Source: an uncultured Lachnospiraceae bacterium
GTDB taxonomy: Bacteria > Bacillota > Clostridia > Lachnospirales > Lachnospiraceae
Length of the DNA: 19,933 nt
Assembly: GCA_948688495.1 (NCBI GenBank)
Contig: CAPQSW010000020.1
Location: 30,567-50,499 of the forward strand
Direction of reading: 5' to 3'
Numbering within the stretch: position 1 is the first letter of the stretch; every line of letters starts with the position of its first letter. Under the pieces are notes generated by a model. It saw only the letters and a list, made by a program, of their open reading frames with translations. It was not told where the DNA came from and ran no database searches. Shown piece by piece: positions 8,636-16,878 of the stretch. The translations under genes and the position numbers were made by a program.

Positions 8636-8655
8636 GTTGCATTCCCTCCTCAAAT

Positions 8656-8671
8656 TATTACAGATGTAATA
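8656..8671. promoter_or_regulatory. BlaI operator upstream of blaI-blaR1
   Basis: TATTACAGATGTAATA is a perfect 16-bp dyad (7-bp arms around GA) matching the BlaI/MecI consensus TACA-NN-TGTA. It sits directly downstream of the blaI -10 and just before the ribosome binding site, so bound BlaI would block transcription. Confidence 0.85.
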
Positions 8672-8672
8672 T

Positions 8673-8701
8673 ATTATAGGTTAAATAATAAAAAATGTCA
8701 A
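8673..8701 (-). promoter_or_regulatory. Promoter of blaI-blaR1
   Basis: Read on the - strand, TTGACA (8701-8696), a 17-bp spacer and TATAAT (8678-8673) give a consensus sigma-A promoter. It is followed immediately by the BlaI operator. Confidence 0.9.
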
Positions 8702-8714
8702 ATTTTTTCTATGG

Positions 8715-8743
8715 TTGCCATTCCTGAAAGAAGATTATATAAT
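8715..8743 (+). promoter_or_regulatory. Promoter of the phosphonate genes
   Basis: TTGCCA (8715-8720), 17 bp, then TATAAT (8738-8743) forms a good sigma-A promoter, divergent from the blaI promoter. The expected start of transcription leaves a leader of about 100 bases before ATG 8857. Nothing else recognisable was seen in the leader. Confidence 0.65.
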
Positions 8744-8856
8744 TATTTTATATAATGCCGTTTTTACCGTAGCATAAATTCATTGAATAGCTGGTTTGGC
8801 AACCGAAAGAAATTGATAATATGAAGTTGTTTTTCAATCGAAAATGGGAGGATGAG

Positions 8857-10152
8857 ATGAACAAAGTATATACGTGTTTTTGTACAGATGTAATACATGA
8901 AGGTCATAGGAATATCATTCAGGAAGCGCAGAAATATGGCGAGGTGATTGTCGGTGTGTTGAAGGATGAGGCAATGATTCGCTACAATAGATTTCCACTG
9001 GTTGATTTTGAAGAACGTTTTCGGATGATGCAGGCGATTCCAGGAGTCTCGAAAGTGGTTGTTCAGGAGGAAATCCTCTATGATAAGATTATTGCAGAGA
9101 TAAGGCCGGATTATGTAATTCATGGGGATAACTGGAGGGAGGGACCAGAACGTGCAGTCCGGGAGAATGTGCTTTCTCTCTTAAAAGAATATGGGGGAGA
9201 GCTGATTGAAGTTGCCTATACCTACAATGAAAAGGTGCGCCATACGGACGCAAGGATGAAAGAACAACTTGCCATGCCGGAGTACCGCAGAGGCAGGCTT
9301 CGAAAGCTTCTGGGGCTGTGCCCGATTGTGAAAGTTCTGGAAGTGCATAGCGGTCTCACCGGACTGATTGCGGAAAAGACGGTTGTGCAGCATGATGGGG
9401 TCTTTGACCAGTTTGAAGCCATGTGGATGAGTTCTCTGTGCGATTCTACCGCCAAGGGAAAACCTGATATTGAATTGGTGGATATGACTTCCAGATTCCG
9501 AACGATTAATGATATAATGGAGGTGACTACGAAGCCGATTATTTTTGACGGTGACACTGGCGGTCAGATCGGACATTTCGTCTATACGGTGCGTTCCCTG
9601 GAGCGCATGGGCGTGTCTGCCGTAATTATTGAGGACAAGACAGGAATGAAAAAGAATTCCCTTTTCGGGACGGAGGTTGTTCAGACGCAGGATAGTATTG
9701 AACATTTTTGTGAGAAGATTTCTGCCGGGAAGAAAGTGCAGCTGACGGATGAATTTATGATTATCGCCAGGATAGAGAGCCTGATACTGGAAAAGGGAAT
9801 GCAGGATGCACTGGAGCGGGCAAGCGCATATGTGAAAGCGGGGGCGGATGGAATTATGATTCACAGCAGGAAAAAAGATCCCGGTGAGATTTTAGAGTTT
9901 TGCGACCGGTTCCGGCAAGTGGATACAGAGACGCCAATTGTAGTCGTACCGTCTTCGTTTAATACCGTTACAGAAAAGGAGCTTACGGAGCATGGCGCGA
10001 ATATCGTTATTTATGCAAATCAGCTGACCCGGAGTGCATTTCCGGCTATGGAGCAGACAGCCAAGGATATTCTTACTTATCACAGGGCGAAGGAAGTGGA
10101 TGACAGGCTGATGCCAATTAAAGATATTATTTCTTTGATAGAGGAGTTGTAA
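8857..10152 (+). CDS. aepX: Phosphoenolpyruvate mutase with N-terminal cytidylyltransferase-like domain
   Basis: PEP mutase converts phosphoenolpyruvate to phosphonopyruvate, forming the C-P bond. The start is ATG 8857, behind GGGAGG (8846-8851); the frame is open from 8821. The product has 431 residues. Residues 1 to about 135 form a nucleotidyltransferase-like domain with the HxGH motif (HEGH) and RPDYVIHGDNW. From about 160 on, the mutase domain shows the EVHSGLTGLI opening, DGDTGG, and the family signature EDKTGMKKNSLFG. In the N-terminal domain the usual YKR reads YNR, and the usual ISST segment is replaced by RHTDA. These comparisons are from memory, and nucleotidyl transfer may be impaired or altered. 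It is followed after 7 bases by the decarboxylase that pulls this unfavourable reaction forward, so they form one operon. Confidence 0.93.
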   Translation: MNKVYTCFCTDVIHEGHRNIIQEAQKYGEVIVGVLKDEAMIRYNRFPLVDFEERFRMMQAIPGVSKVVVQEEILYDKIIAEIRPDYVIHGDNWREGPERAVRENVLSLLKEYGGELIEVAYTYNEKVRHTDARMKEQLAMPEYRRGRLRKLLGLCPIVKVLEVHSGLTGLIAEKTVVQHDGVFDQFEAMWMSSLCDSTAKGKPDIELVDMTSRFRTINDIMEVTTKPIIFDGDTGGQIGHFVYTVRSLERMGVSAVIIEDKTGMKKNSLFGTEVVQTQDSIEHFCEKISAGKKVQLTDEFMIIARIESLILEKGMQDALERASAYVKAGADGIMIHSRKKDPGEILEFCDRFRQVDTETPIVVVPSSFNTVTEKELTEHGANIVIYANQLTRSAFPAMEQTAKDILTYHRAKEVDDRLMPIKDIISLIEEL

Positions 10153-10159
10153 GAATTTT

Positions 10160-11284
10160 ATGAAGGTAGAAAAATTTATAGAAATACTGGGGAGCGGATT
10201 TTTTACGGGCGTTCCAGATTCCCAGCTCAGGGCGCTGTGCGATTATCTTATGGAACAATACGGCATTGACAGCCGTCGCCATATTATTGCGGCGAATGAG
10301 GGGAACGCTGCGGCGCTGGCGGCGGGCTATCATCTTGCGACTGGCAAGGTGCCGGTGGTTTATATGCAGAATTCCGGCGAGGGTAATATCATCAATCCGG
10401 TGGCTTCACTTTTGAGTGAAAAGGTCTACGCCATTCCCATGATATTTGTGATAGGATGGCGGGGAGAACCGGGAGTGCATGATGAGCCTCAGCATATTTT
10501 CCAGGGGGAAGTGACGATTAAGCTATTGGATGATATGGATATTGCCTCTTTTGTGGTGGGTAAGGAGACCACGCAGAAGGAATTAGAGGACAAAATGGCG
10601 GAATATGACAGGCTGTTGCAACAGGGGAAACAAGTGGCTTTCGTGATACGAAAAGGAGCCTTGTCCTATGAGGGGAAGGTGCGCTATGAGAACGAAAATT
10701 CCATGACGCGGGAGGAAATTATACGGCATATCCTGCAGGTATCTGGTACGGACCCGATTGTGTCTACGACTGGAAAGGCAAGCCGGGAATTGTTTGAAAT
10801 CCGAGAGGAAAAAGGACAGGGACACCAGTATGATTTCCTGACGGTAGGTTCTATGGGCCACAGTTCTTCCATTGCTCTGGGAGTCGCAATCAACCAGCCG
10901 CATAAGAAAATCTGGTGTGTGGACGGGGATGGCGCTGCGTTAATGCACATGGGAGCTATGGCGCTTTTGGGTGTGAACTGTCCCGCAAATCTGGTACATA
11001 TCATTATCAACAATGGCGCCCATGAAACGGTTGGCGGGATGCCTACGGCGGCCGGGAAGATAGATTTGGTTACCGTAGCGAAAGGCTGCGGATACCCTAA
11101 GGCAGTCCGGGTATCTTCCTTTGAAGAACTGGACCGGGAGCTGCTGGCGGCAAAAGAGGGGAAAGAACTTGTGCTGATAGAGGCGCTTTGTTCCATCGGG
11201 GCACGGGCAGACCTGGGAAGACCGACGACGACGGCGAGGGAGAATAAGGAAGGGTTTATGGGGTATTTGGAGTGTGAGGAGTGA
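10160..11284 (+). CDS. aepY: Phosphonopyruvate decarboxylase (ThDP-dependent)
   Basis: The enzyme decarboxylates phosphonopyruvate to phosphonoacetaldehyde, making C-P bond formation irreversible. The 374-residue product has the ThDP enzyme layout. The pyrimidine-binding half carries the FTGVPDSQL opening and the activating glutamate E47 in AANEGNA. The pyrophosphate-binding half carries G256-D257-G258 and N284-N285 (the Mg/ThDP motif), and then HETVGGMPT. It begins 8 bases after aepX, with GAGGAG (10141-10146) inside the aepX end, so translation is probably coupled. Length is normal for the family. No aminotransferase (aepZ/phnW type), reductase or phosphonate transferase follows; the next gene is an unrelated AT-rich helicase. 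Confidence 0.95.
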   Translation: MKVEKFIEILGSGFFTGVPDSQLRALCDYLMEQYGIDSRRHIIAANEGNAAALAAGYHLATGKVPVVYMQNSGEGNIINPVASLLSEKVYAIPMIFVIGWRGEPGVHDEPQHIFQGEVTIKLLDDMDIASFVVGKETTQKELEDKMAEYDRLLQQGKQVAFVIRKGALSYEGKVRYENENSMTREEIIRHILQVSGTDPIVSTTGKASRELFEIREEKGQGHQYDFLTVGSMGHSSSIALGVAINQPHKKIWCVDGDGAALMHMGAMALLGVNCPANLVHIIINNGAHETVGGMPTAAGKIDLVTVAKGCGYPKAVRVSSFEELDRELLAAKEGKELVLIEALCSIGARADLGRPTTTARENKEGFMGYLECEE

Positions 11285-11359
11285 GGGAAGAAATTTGTAG
11301 GGAATACGAAGACAGAATCTTAAAAGGGTTTCAAATATACAAAAGCGGGTGACGAAATT

Positions 11360-14300
11360 ATGGGAAAAAATCCTATTTTAGATAATGGGAACATGAAATT
11401 ACAAGATGGTTTGTGTACGGCGTTTATTAATAGTTCACTGCATTCAAATCTGGCATATAGACCACAGTTCATTTATAATGATAATAAAAATGGACAGAAG
11501 GTTTTTGCTTCCATAGAGAATGAGTTGTTACATTGTGAGGAGTTTAAAATTAGTGTGGCATTCATTACGAAAGGTGGTATTACGCCGCTTTTGCAAACCT
11601 TACGGGAGCTGGAGAAAAGAGGGGTTAAGGGTAAGATATTGACAACAGATTATCTTTGTTTTAGTGATCCGGAAGCTTTGGATATGATTGCAAATCTAAA
11701 CAATATTGAACTTCGGATGTATCAGACAAGGCGGGCAGGGAATGGGTTTCATACTAAAGGATATATATTTCAAAAGAGTGGCGAATATCGATTCATCATT
11801 GGAAGTTCCAATTTGACCCAGGATGCACTCACAAGAAATATGGAGTGGAATACAAGGCTTGTGTCCACAGTTCATGGAGAAGTGCTAGAAAATGTTTTAT
11901 GTGAGTTTGATAGGCTTTGGAATGCACGTGAATGTACATATGATTATTCGGATTATATTGAGGAATATCGAAAGAGATATCAAGAGAAGAAGCTATTTGA
12001 TAAGATTGTTGCAGAGCAAAAAAGAATTGCGAAGAACGAGAAAATTCCGTCTATGCAAGCATATACGCTGCAACCTAATTCTATGCAAAGGGCATTCATT
12101 CACAATTTATTGGAGTTGAGAAAGAATGGAATAGATAAAGCATTACTTATTTCTGCAACAGGTACCGGAAAGACATATGCATCAGCGTTTGTGATGAGAG
12201 AATTAAGATTTCGGCGGGTTCTGTTTTTGGTGCATAGGAATCAAATTGCAAAACAAGCAAAGGTATCCTTTGAAAGAGTATTTGGAAGTCAATGGAATAT
12301 GGGGTTGGTATCGGGAACAGGGCATGACTATGAGGCAGATTATGTGTTTGCAACGGTTCAGACGCTTAGCAAAAAAGAGAATTTAGAGAAATTTTCAAGA
12401 GACTATTTTGATGCGTGTATCTATGATGAGGCGCATCATGTAAGCGCTGGTAGTTACCGGGCAATCATGGAGTACTTTACGCCTGTGTTTACATTGGGCA
12501 TGACTGCTACACCGGATAAGCGTGATGACAATAAGGTAGGGCAAAATATATATGAAATCTTTGATTATAATATTGCTTATGAAATTCGTTTGCAGCAAGC
12601 GATGGAGGAAGATTTATTATGCCCCTTTCATTATTTTGGCATCACAGATTTGGATATGATTTCAGATGAAGGGAATTCGAGGGAAGAAAAATTAGAGAAT
12701 TTTCGTTATCTCACAAGTGATGATCGCGTGAAATATATTATGGAACAGGCCGCGTATTTTGGCTATTGTGGAGAGCGGGTAAAGGGGCTTATATTTTGCA
12801 GTAGAATTGATGAGGCAAGGGAGCTTTCAAGAAAGTTTAATGAACAGGGATTACGGACGGTTGCGTTAAGTGGATCTGATTCGGAACAAATAAGAGAAGA
12901 TGCCATTGAACGACTTACGATGGATATAAATTCTGCAGAAGATGATTATCTGGATTATATTATAACCGTGGATATATTTTCAGAGGGAGCAGATATTGTA
13001 GAGGTAAATCAAGTAATTATGCTACGGCCGACACAATCACCGATTGTATTTATTCAGCAATTGGGGCGTGGGCTTAGAAAAGCACCAGGGAAGGAATATG
13101 TGGTTATTCTTGATTTTATTGGCAATTACAAGAATAATTTTATGATTCCAATTGCATTGTCAGGAGATCGCAGTTACAATAAAGATAATATCCGAAGATA
13201 CCTTATGGAAGGCGGTCGTATAATACCAGGGGCAAGTACGATTCATTTTGACGAGATAAGCAGAAAACGAATTTTTGCGGCTGTGGATAACGCTAATTTT
13301 AGTGATATTAAATTAATAAAGGAAAATTATTTTAATTTAAAGAATAAGTTAGGACATATTCCAGCGTTACAAGATTTTGATAAATATGGAGAAATGGACG
13401 TACTTCGTATTTTCGATAATAATAGTCTTGGCTCCTATTATAAATTTTTAGTGAAATATGAGAAAGAGTACCAGATACGTTTGTCGGAAACAGAGGAAAG
13501 AATCATTGAGTTTGTGTCTAAAAAATTAGCTAGCGGAAAAAGAATCCATGAGTTGGCACTTTTAAATAGAATGTTTACGTTAGGACATGGCTTGATAGGT
13601 GCGTTACAGGAATCATTACAAAGAAACTATGGACAGTCTATGAATCAAGATTGTGTAGAAAATGTAGTAAACATTATGACAAATGAGTTTCCGGCAGGAA
13701 CAGGAAAAAAGACTTATGAGAAGTGTGTTTTTCTGGAAGAAGAGAGAGATGGTCAGGGAATAGACTACAGAATTTCTGATACCATGGCCCAAATTTTACA
13801 AAATCAAGATTTTTATGCAATTTTAAAGGAGCTGGTAGAGTTTGGGATAGATAGGTATAAAGCAAATTATAGTCATCGTTATCAGGACACGAATTTGGTA
13901 TTATATCAAAAGTATACATATGAAGATGCATGTCGGCTTTTAAACTGGAAAAACAATGAAGTACCCTTAAACATAGGTGGGTATAAGCTGGATAAAAAGA
14001 CAAAAACATTTCCTGTTTTCATTAATTATGATAAGGCGGATAATATTAGTGAAACGACAAAATATGAGGATCATTTTATAAATAATAGTACATTGATTGC
14101 TATTTCAAAGAGTGGACGTAATTTAGAATCAGAAGATGTGCAAAACTTTTTAAAAGCAAAAGAGAGAGGTATAGATGTTCATCTTTTTGTACGGAAAAAT
14201 AAGGATGACAAAATTTCAAAAGAGTTCTATTATTTAGGGCGTATGACAGCAAGTGGTCAAGCACAAGTTTTTACAATGCAAAATACGGATAAGACTGCTG

Positions 14301-14368
14301 TTGAAATCGAATGGATTCTTGATACGCCAGTGAGGGAAGATATTTACCAATATATTATAAATGGATAG
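11360..14368 (+). CDS. PLD-like nuclease / superfamily 2 helicase / DUF3427 protein
   Basis: The 1002-residue product starts at ATG 11360 with GGTGA at 11348-11352. Residues about 40-190 form a phospholipase-D-like domain with H131-x-K133 and a GSSN segment; the Asp of a classical HKD motif is not in its usual place. The SF2 helicase domain follows, with Walker A G268-TGTGKT, D356-E-A-H359, GMTATP, and motif VI QQLGRGLRKAPG. The rest (about 650-1000) resembles the DUF3427 C-terminal region. Proteins with this architecture are nucleic-acid translocase/nucleases often thought to serve in defence or repair; the exact role is unknown. The gene is clearly more AT-rich than its neighbours, suggesting horizontal gain. 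The Nudix gene starts 12 bases after its stop. Confidence 0.88.
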   Translation: MGKNPILDNGNMKLQDGLCTAFINSSLHSNLAYRPQFIYNDNKNGQKVFASIENELLHCEEFKISVAFITKGGITPLLQTLRELEKRGVKGKILTTDYLCFSDPEALDMIANLNNIELRMYQTRRAGNGFHTKGYIFQKSGEYRFIIGSSNLTQDALTRNMEWNTRLVSTVHGEVLENVLCEFDRLWNARECTYDYSDYIEEYRKRYQEKKLFDKIVAEQKRIAKNEKIPSMQAYTLQPNSMQRAFIHNLLELRKNGIDKALLISATGTGKTYASAFVMRELRFRRVLFLVHRNQIAKQAKVSFERVFGSQWNMGLVSGTGHDYEADYVFATVQTLSKKENLEKFSRDYFDACIYDEAHHVSAGSYRAIMEYFTPVFTLGMTATPDKRDDNKVGQNIYEIFDYNIAYEIRLQQAMEEDLLCPFHYFGITDLDMISDEGNSREEKLENFRYLTSDDRVKYIMEQAAYFGYCGERVKGLIFCSRIDEARELSRKFNEQGLRTVALSGSDSEQIREDAIERLTMDINSAEDDYLDYIITVDIFSEGADIVEVNQVIMLRPTQSPIVFIQQLGRGLRKAPGKEYVVILDFIGNYKNNFMIPIALSGDRSYNKDNIRRYLMEGGRIIPGASTIHFDEISRKRIFAAVDNANFSDIKLIKENYFNLKNKLGHIPALQDFDKYGEMDVLRIFDNNSLGSYYKFLVKYEKEYQIRLSETEERIIEFVSKKLASGKRIHELALLNRMFTLGHGLIGALQESLQRNYGQSMNQDCVENVVNIMTNEFPAGTGKKTYEKCVFLEEERDGQGIDYRISDTMAQILQNQDFYAILKELVEFGIDRYKANYSHRYQDTNLVLYQKYTYEDACRLLNWKNNEVPLNIGGYKLDKKTKTFPVFINYDKADNISETTKYEDHFINNSTLIAISKSGRNLESEDVQNFLKAKERGIDVHLFVRKNKDDKISKEFYYLGRMTASGQAQVFTMQNTDKTAVEIEWILDTPVREDIYQYIING

Positions 14369-14380
14369 GAGTACATAACC

Positions 14381-14770
14381 ATGAAAACCATCAAAGTAGT
14401 CGCCGCCATCATCACCCACAACCACCAGATTTTTGCCACCCAGAGAGGCTACGGCGAGTTTAAGGACGGCTGGGAATTTCCTGGCGGCAAGATTGAAGAG
14501 GGAGAGACCCCGCAGGAAGCATTAATTCGGGAAATCAGGGAAGAATTAGATACAGAGATTGAAGTGGGCGAATGGGTTGATACCGTGGAGTACGACTACC
14601 CCGCATTCCATCTGTCCATGGACTGCTTCTTTTGTACCATTAAGTCAGGTGATTTGGTTTTGAAAGAGCATGAAGCGGCCAGATGGCTGACCAGGGAGAC
14701 GCTTGACAGTGTGGCATGGTTACCGGCGGACCTTGGCCTGATAGAAAAGTTAAAAAACAGCACAATTTAG
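14381..14770 (+). CDS. Nudix hydrolase, MutT/CTP pyrophosphohydrolase-like
   Basis: The 129-residue protein carries a Nudix box GKIEEGETPQEALIREIREE (from about residue 36). The last conserved glycine position (EExG) is replaced by aspartate (EELD), which some NudG-like proteins tolerate. The segment ATQRGYGEFKDGWEFPGG is typical of (deoxy)nucleoside triphosphate pyrophosphohydrolases that remove damaged nucleotides or CTP analogues. The ribosome binding site AGGAG (14367-14371) overlaps the stop of the helicase gene, so expression is probably coupled. Base composition, however, is more GC-rich than the helicase and like the genes that follow, so the two may have joined late. It could instead be the first gene of the bile salt hydrolase run. 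Confidence 0.92.
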   Translation: MKTIKVVAAIITHNHQIFATQRGYGEFKDGWEFPGGKIEEGETPQEALIREIREELDTEIEVGEWVDTVEYDYPAFHLSMDCFFCTIKSGDLVLKEHEAARWLTRETLDSVAWLPADLGLIEKLKNSTI

Positions 14771-14789
14771 TCAGAAAGAAGGAATTGCC

Positions 14790-15764
14790 ATGTGCACAGC
14801 AGCAACTTACAGGACGAAGGACTTCTATTTTGGGCGGACATTGGATAATGCTTTTTCTTATGGGGACGAAGTAGTCATAACGCCCAGAAAGTATCCTTTT
14901 CATTTTGTAGAGGCGGGTGATCGTAGTGTCCACTATGCGTTGATCGGTATGGCGTATGTGGATGAGGATTATCCGCTTTATTATGACGCTGTCAATGAAA
15001 AGGGCCTGGGGATGGCAGGGCTTAATTTTGTGGGCAATGCGGTCTACGGCAAGCGCAAAGCCGGTAAGGATAATATTGCGCAGTTTGAACTGATTCCCTG
15101 GATTCTGGGTCAGTGTGCCACGGTGGAGGAAGCCAGAGCGCTTGTGGAGAATCTGAATCTGCTGGACGTATCATTTAAGGATACTTTGCCGGCAGCGCAG
15201 TTACATTGGATGATTGCTGACAGAGAAAAGTCCATTGTGGTAGAATCGGTGCGGGAGGGGATTCGGATTTATGAGAATCCGGTGGGTGTGTTGACCAACA
15301 ATCCTTCCTTTGATCAGCAGATGTTTCATCTGAATCAGTATATGCATTTATCTGCCAGACCGCCGGTCAATACCTTTGCGGAAGGGCTTAAGCTGGAAAC
15401 ATACAGCCTTGGACTTGGCGGCATCGGGCTGCCGGGAGACTTGTCATCCCAGTCCAGGTTCGTGCGGGCGGCCTTTGTCCGGATGAATTCGGTTTCCGGG
15501 GAGAGCGAAGCGGAGAGTGTCAGTCAGTTCTTTCATATTCTGGGCGCGGTAGACCAGCAGAGGGGATGCTGTGAGTTGGATGACGGGCAATATGAGACAA
15601 CGATTTATACTTCCTGCTGTAATACGGATAAAGGAATTTATTATTATACGGTCTATGGCAATCATCAGATTACGGCGGTGGACATGCATAAAGAGGCATT
15701 GGAAGGAACCGGTCTTGTACGGTATCCTACGATCAGGGAAGAGCAGATCAGATGGCAGAATTAA
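14790..15764 (+). CDS. bsh: Bile salt hydrolase (choloylglycine hydrolase family)
   Basis: The enzyme cleaves the amide bond of glycine- or taurine-conjugated bile acids; the family also includes penicillin V acylases. The 324-residue product is an Ntn hydrolase: removal of Met1 exposes nucleophile Cys2 (MCTAATY). Other expected active-site residues are present: R16 and D19 (FGRTLD), N79 in GLNFVGNAVY, N170/N171 (LTNNP) and R223 (SSQSRFVRA). The GLNF segment, rather than a tyrosine-containing one, favours bile salt hydrolase over penicillin acylase. There is no signal peptide, so it is cytoplasmic. AAGAAGGAA precedes the ATG, 19 bases after the Nudix stop. It heads a same-strand run with a hydrolase-acetyltransferase and a MATE exporter. 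Substrate preference cannot be read from sequence. Confidence 0.9.
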   Translation: MCTAATYRTKDFYFGRTLDNAFSYGDEVVITPRKYPFHFVEAGDRSVHYALIGMAYVDEDYPLYYDAVNEKGLGMAGLNFVGNAVYGKRKAGKDNIAQFELIPWILGQCATVEEARALVENLNLLDVSFKDTLPAAQLHWMIADREKSIVVESVREGIRIYENPVGVLTNNPSFDQQMFHLNQYMHLSARPPVNTFAEGLKLETYSLGLGGIGLPGDLSSQSRFVRAAFVRMNSVSGESEAESVSQFFHILGAVDQQRGCCELDDGQYETTIYTSCCNTDKGIYYYTVYGNHQITAVDMHKEALEGTGLVRYPTIREEQIRWQN

Positions 15765-15810
15765 GTGTCTGCAGGTATGATGGAAGAGGAAAAGGAAGGG
15801 AAGAAAAAGG

Positions 15811-16878
15811 ATGAAGTTAGCGGTATTTTTTCCGGGAATAGGATATCACTGTGATAAGCCGCTTCTTTATTACAGTGAAAAAATAGCCGGGCAGTATGAG
15901 TATGAGACGATAAAAATCGTATACGAGGGACTTAGTAAGAATCTCGACGAAGCTTTTGACCAAGCGCTCTTCCAGACGGAAGCACGTTTGGCAGGGGTAG
16001 ACTGGAAGCGGTACGAGGATGTGCTCTTTGTGTCGAAAAGCATAGGGACTGCAGTGGCTGGCGCTTATGCTGCAAAGTACGCTGTAAACTGTAGAAATAT
16101 CTATTACACGCCGTTGGAAAAGACTTTTGCATTTACCGGACCAAAGGGGATGGTATTTCATGGGACCAGCGATCCCTGGGCCAAGACGGAGATGATTCAG
16201 GCAAAATGTCTGGAAAACAATCTGCCCCTTCGGATCATTGAGAACGCCAATCATTCATTGGAGATCCCGGAGCATGCAGGGCAGAGTCTGAGAATCCTGG
16301 CAGATGTGATGGAAGAGACGGAAAGTTATCTTGCAGATACGATTCAGTACAGACAAATAACGGACCAGGAAATAAGTCCGGAATTGTTTGCACAGTTTAT
16401 CCGTCATCAGAAGGTGACGATGTGCAGAAGAAAGGTAAACGGTGAATGGACTGTCGCGGCAGACCCCTTTGTGGATGACTGGAGCAGCGAGGATTATCAG
16501 ACGCTGATAAAATGTCTTAAGAACACGGTGTTGACGGGCGGTTTTGTGTGCGGGGCTTTTTACCGTGGTATACTTAAGGGATTTGTCTCTGTGGAAGCAT
16601 CTTTGTTTGGCGGCTCGCATCGTTATCTGGATTTGTCCAGCATTCATATTTCAGAAGATATGAGAGGCCGTGGGATAGGCAGAGTGCTTTTTCAAAAAGC
16701 AGCCTCCTGGGCGGCGCAGCAGGGAGCGGACAAGCTGTACATATCGGCCCATTCGGCAGTGGAGACGCAGGCCTTTTATCAGGCCATGGGGTGTGTGGAG
16801 GCACAGGTGTATCACAGGGAGCATGTGGAGCGGGAGCCATATGATTGTCAATTAGAGTACAGGTTAAGGGTAAAATAA
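15811..16878 (+). CDS. Alpha/beta-hydrolase-like domain fused to a GNAT acetyltransferase
   Basis: The 355-residue protein has two parts. Residues 1 to about 170 look like a small alpha/beta hydrolase: FFPGIGYHCD opening, nucleophile elbow S75-K-S77-I-G79, acid D121 in GTSDPW and H148 in NANHSLE. Residues from about 180 to 350 form a GNAT N-acetyltransferase, with the acetyl-CoA loop R285-G-R-G-I-G290 and a C-terminal AFYQAMGC segment typical of the fold. All catalytic positions of the hydrolase appear intact. Substrates are unknown. It follows the bile salt hydrolase by 46 bases, and its stop overlaps the start of the MATE gene, so these probably work together. A purine-rich stretch (15784-15810) acts as ribosome binding region. 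Confidence 0.85.
   Translation: MKLAVFFPGIGYHCDKPLLYYSEKIAGQYEYETIKIVYEGLSKNLDEAFDQALFQTEARLAGVDWKRYEDVLFVSKSIGTAVAGAYAAKYAVNCRNIYYTPLEKTFAFTGPKGMVFHGTSDPWAKTEMIQAKCLENNLPLRIIENANHSLEIPEHAGQSLRILADVMEETESYLADTIQYRQITDQEISPELFAQFIRHQKVTMCRRKVNGEWTVAADPFVDDWSSEDYQTLIKCLKNTVLTGGFVCGAFYRGILKGFVSVEASLFGGSHRYLDLSSIHISEDMRGRGIGRVLFQKAASWAAQQGADKLYISAHSAVETQAFYQAMGCVEAQVYHREHVEREPYDCQLEYRLRVK

Noticed and set aside
8636..8653. TTG 8653 as start of blaI
   Set aside because: The ribosome binding site would be within the gene; GTG 8635 has correct spacing and matches family length.
8821..8856. Longer N-terminus of aepX from ATG 8821
   Set aside because: The AGGAGG-type site at 8846-8851 fits ATG 8857, and the family fold begins at KVYTCFCTD.
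9181..9864. 227-codon open frame on the - strand
   Set aside because: Antisense to aepX, with shadow-like composition and no start signals.
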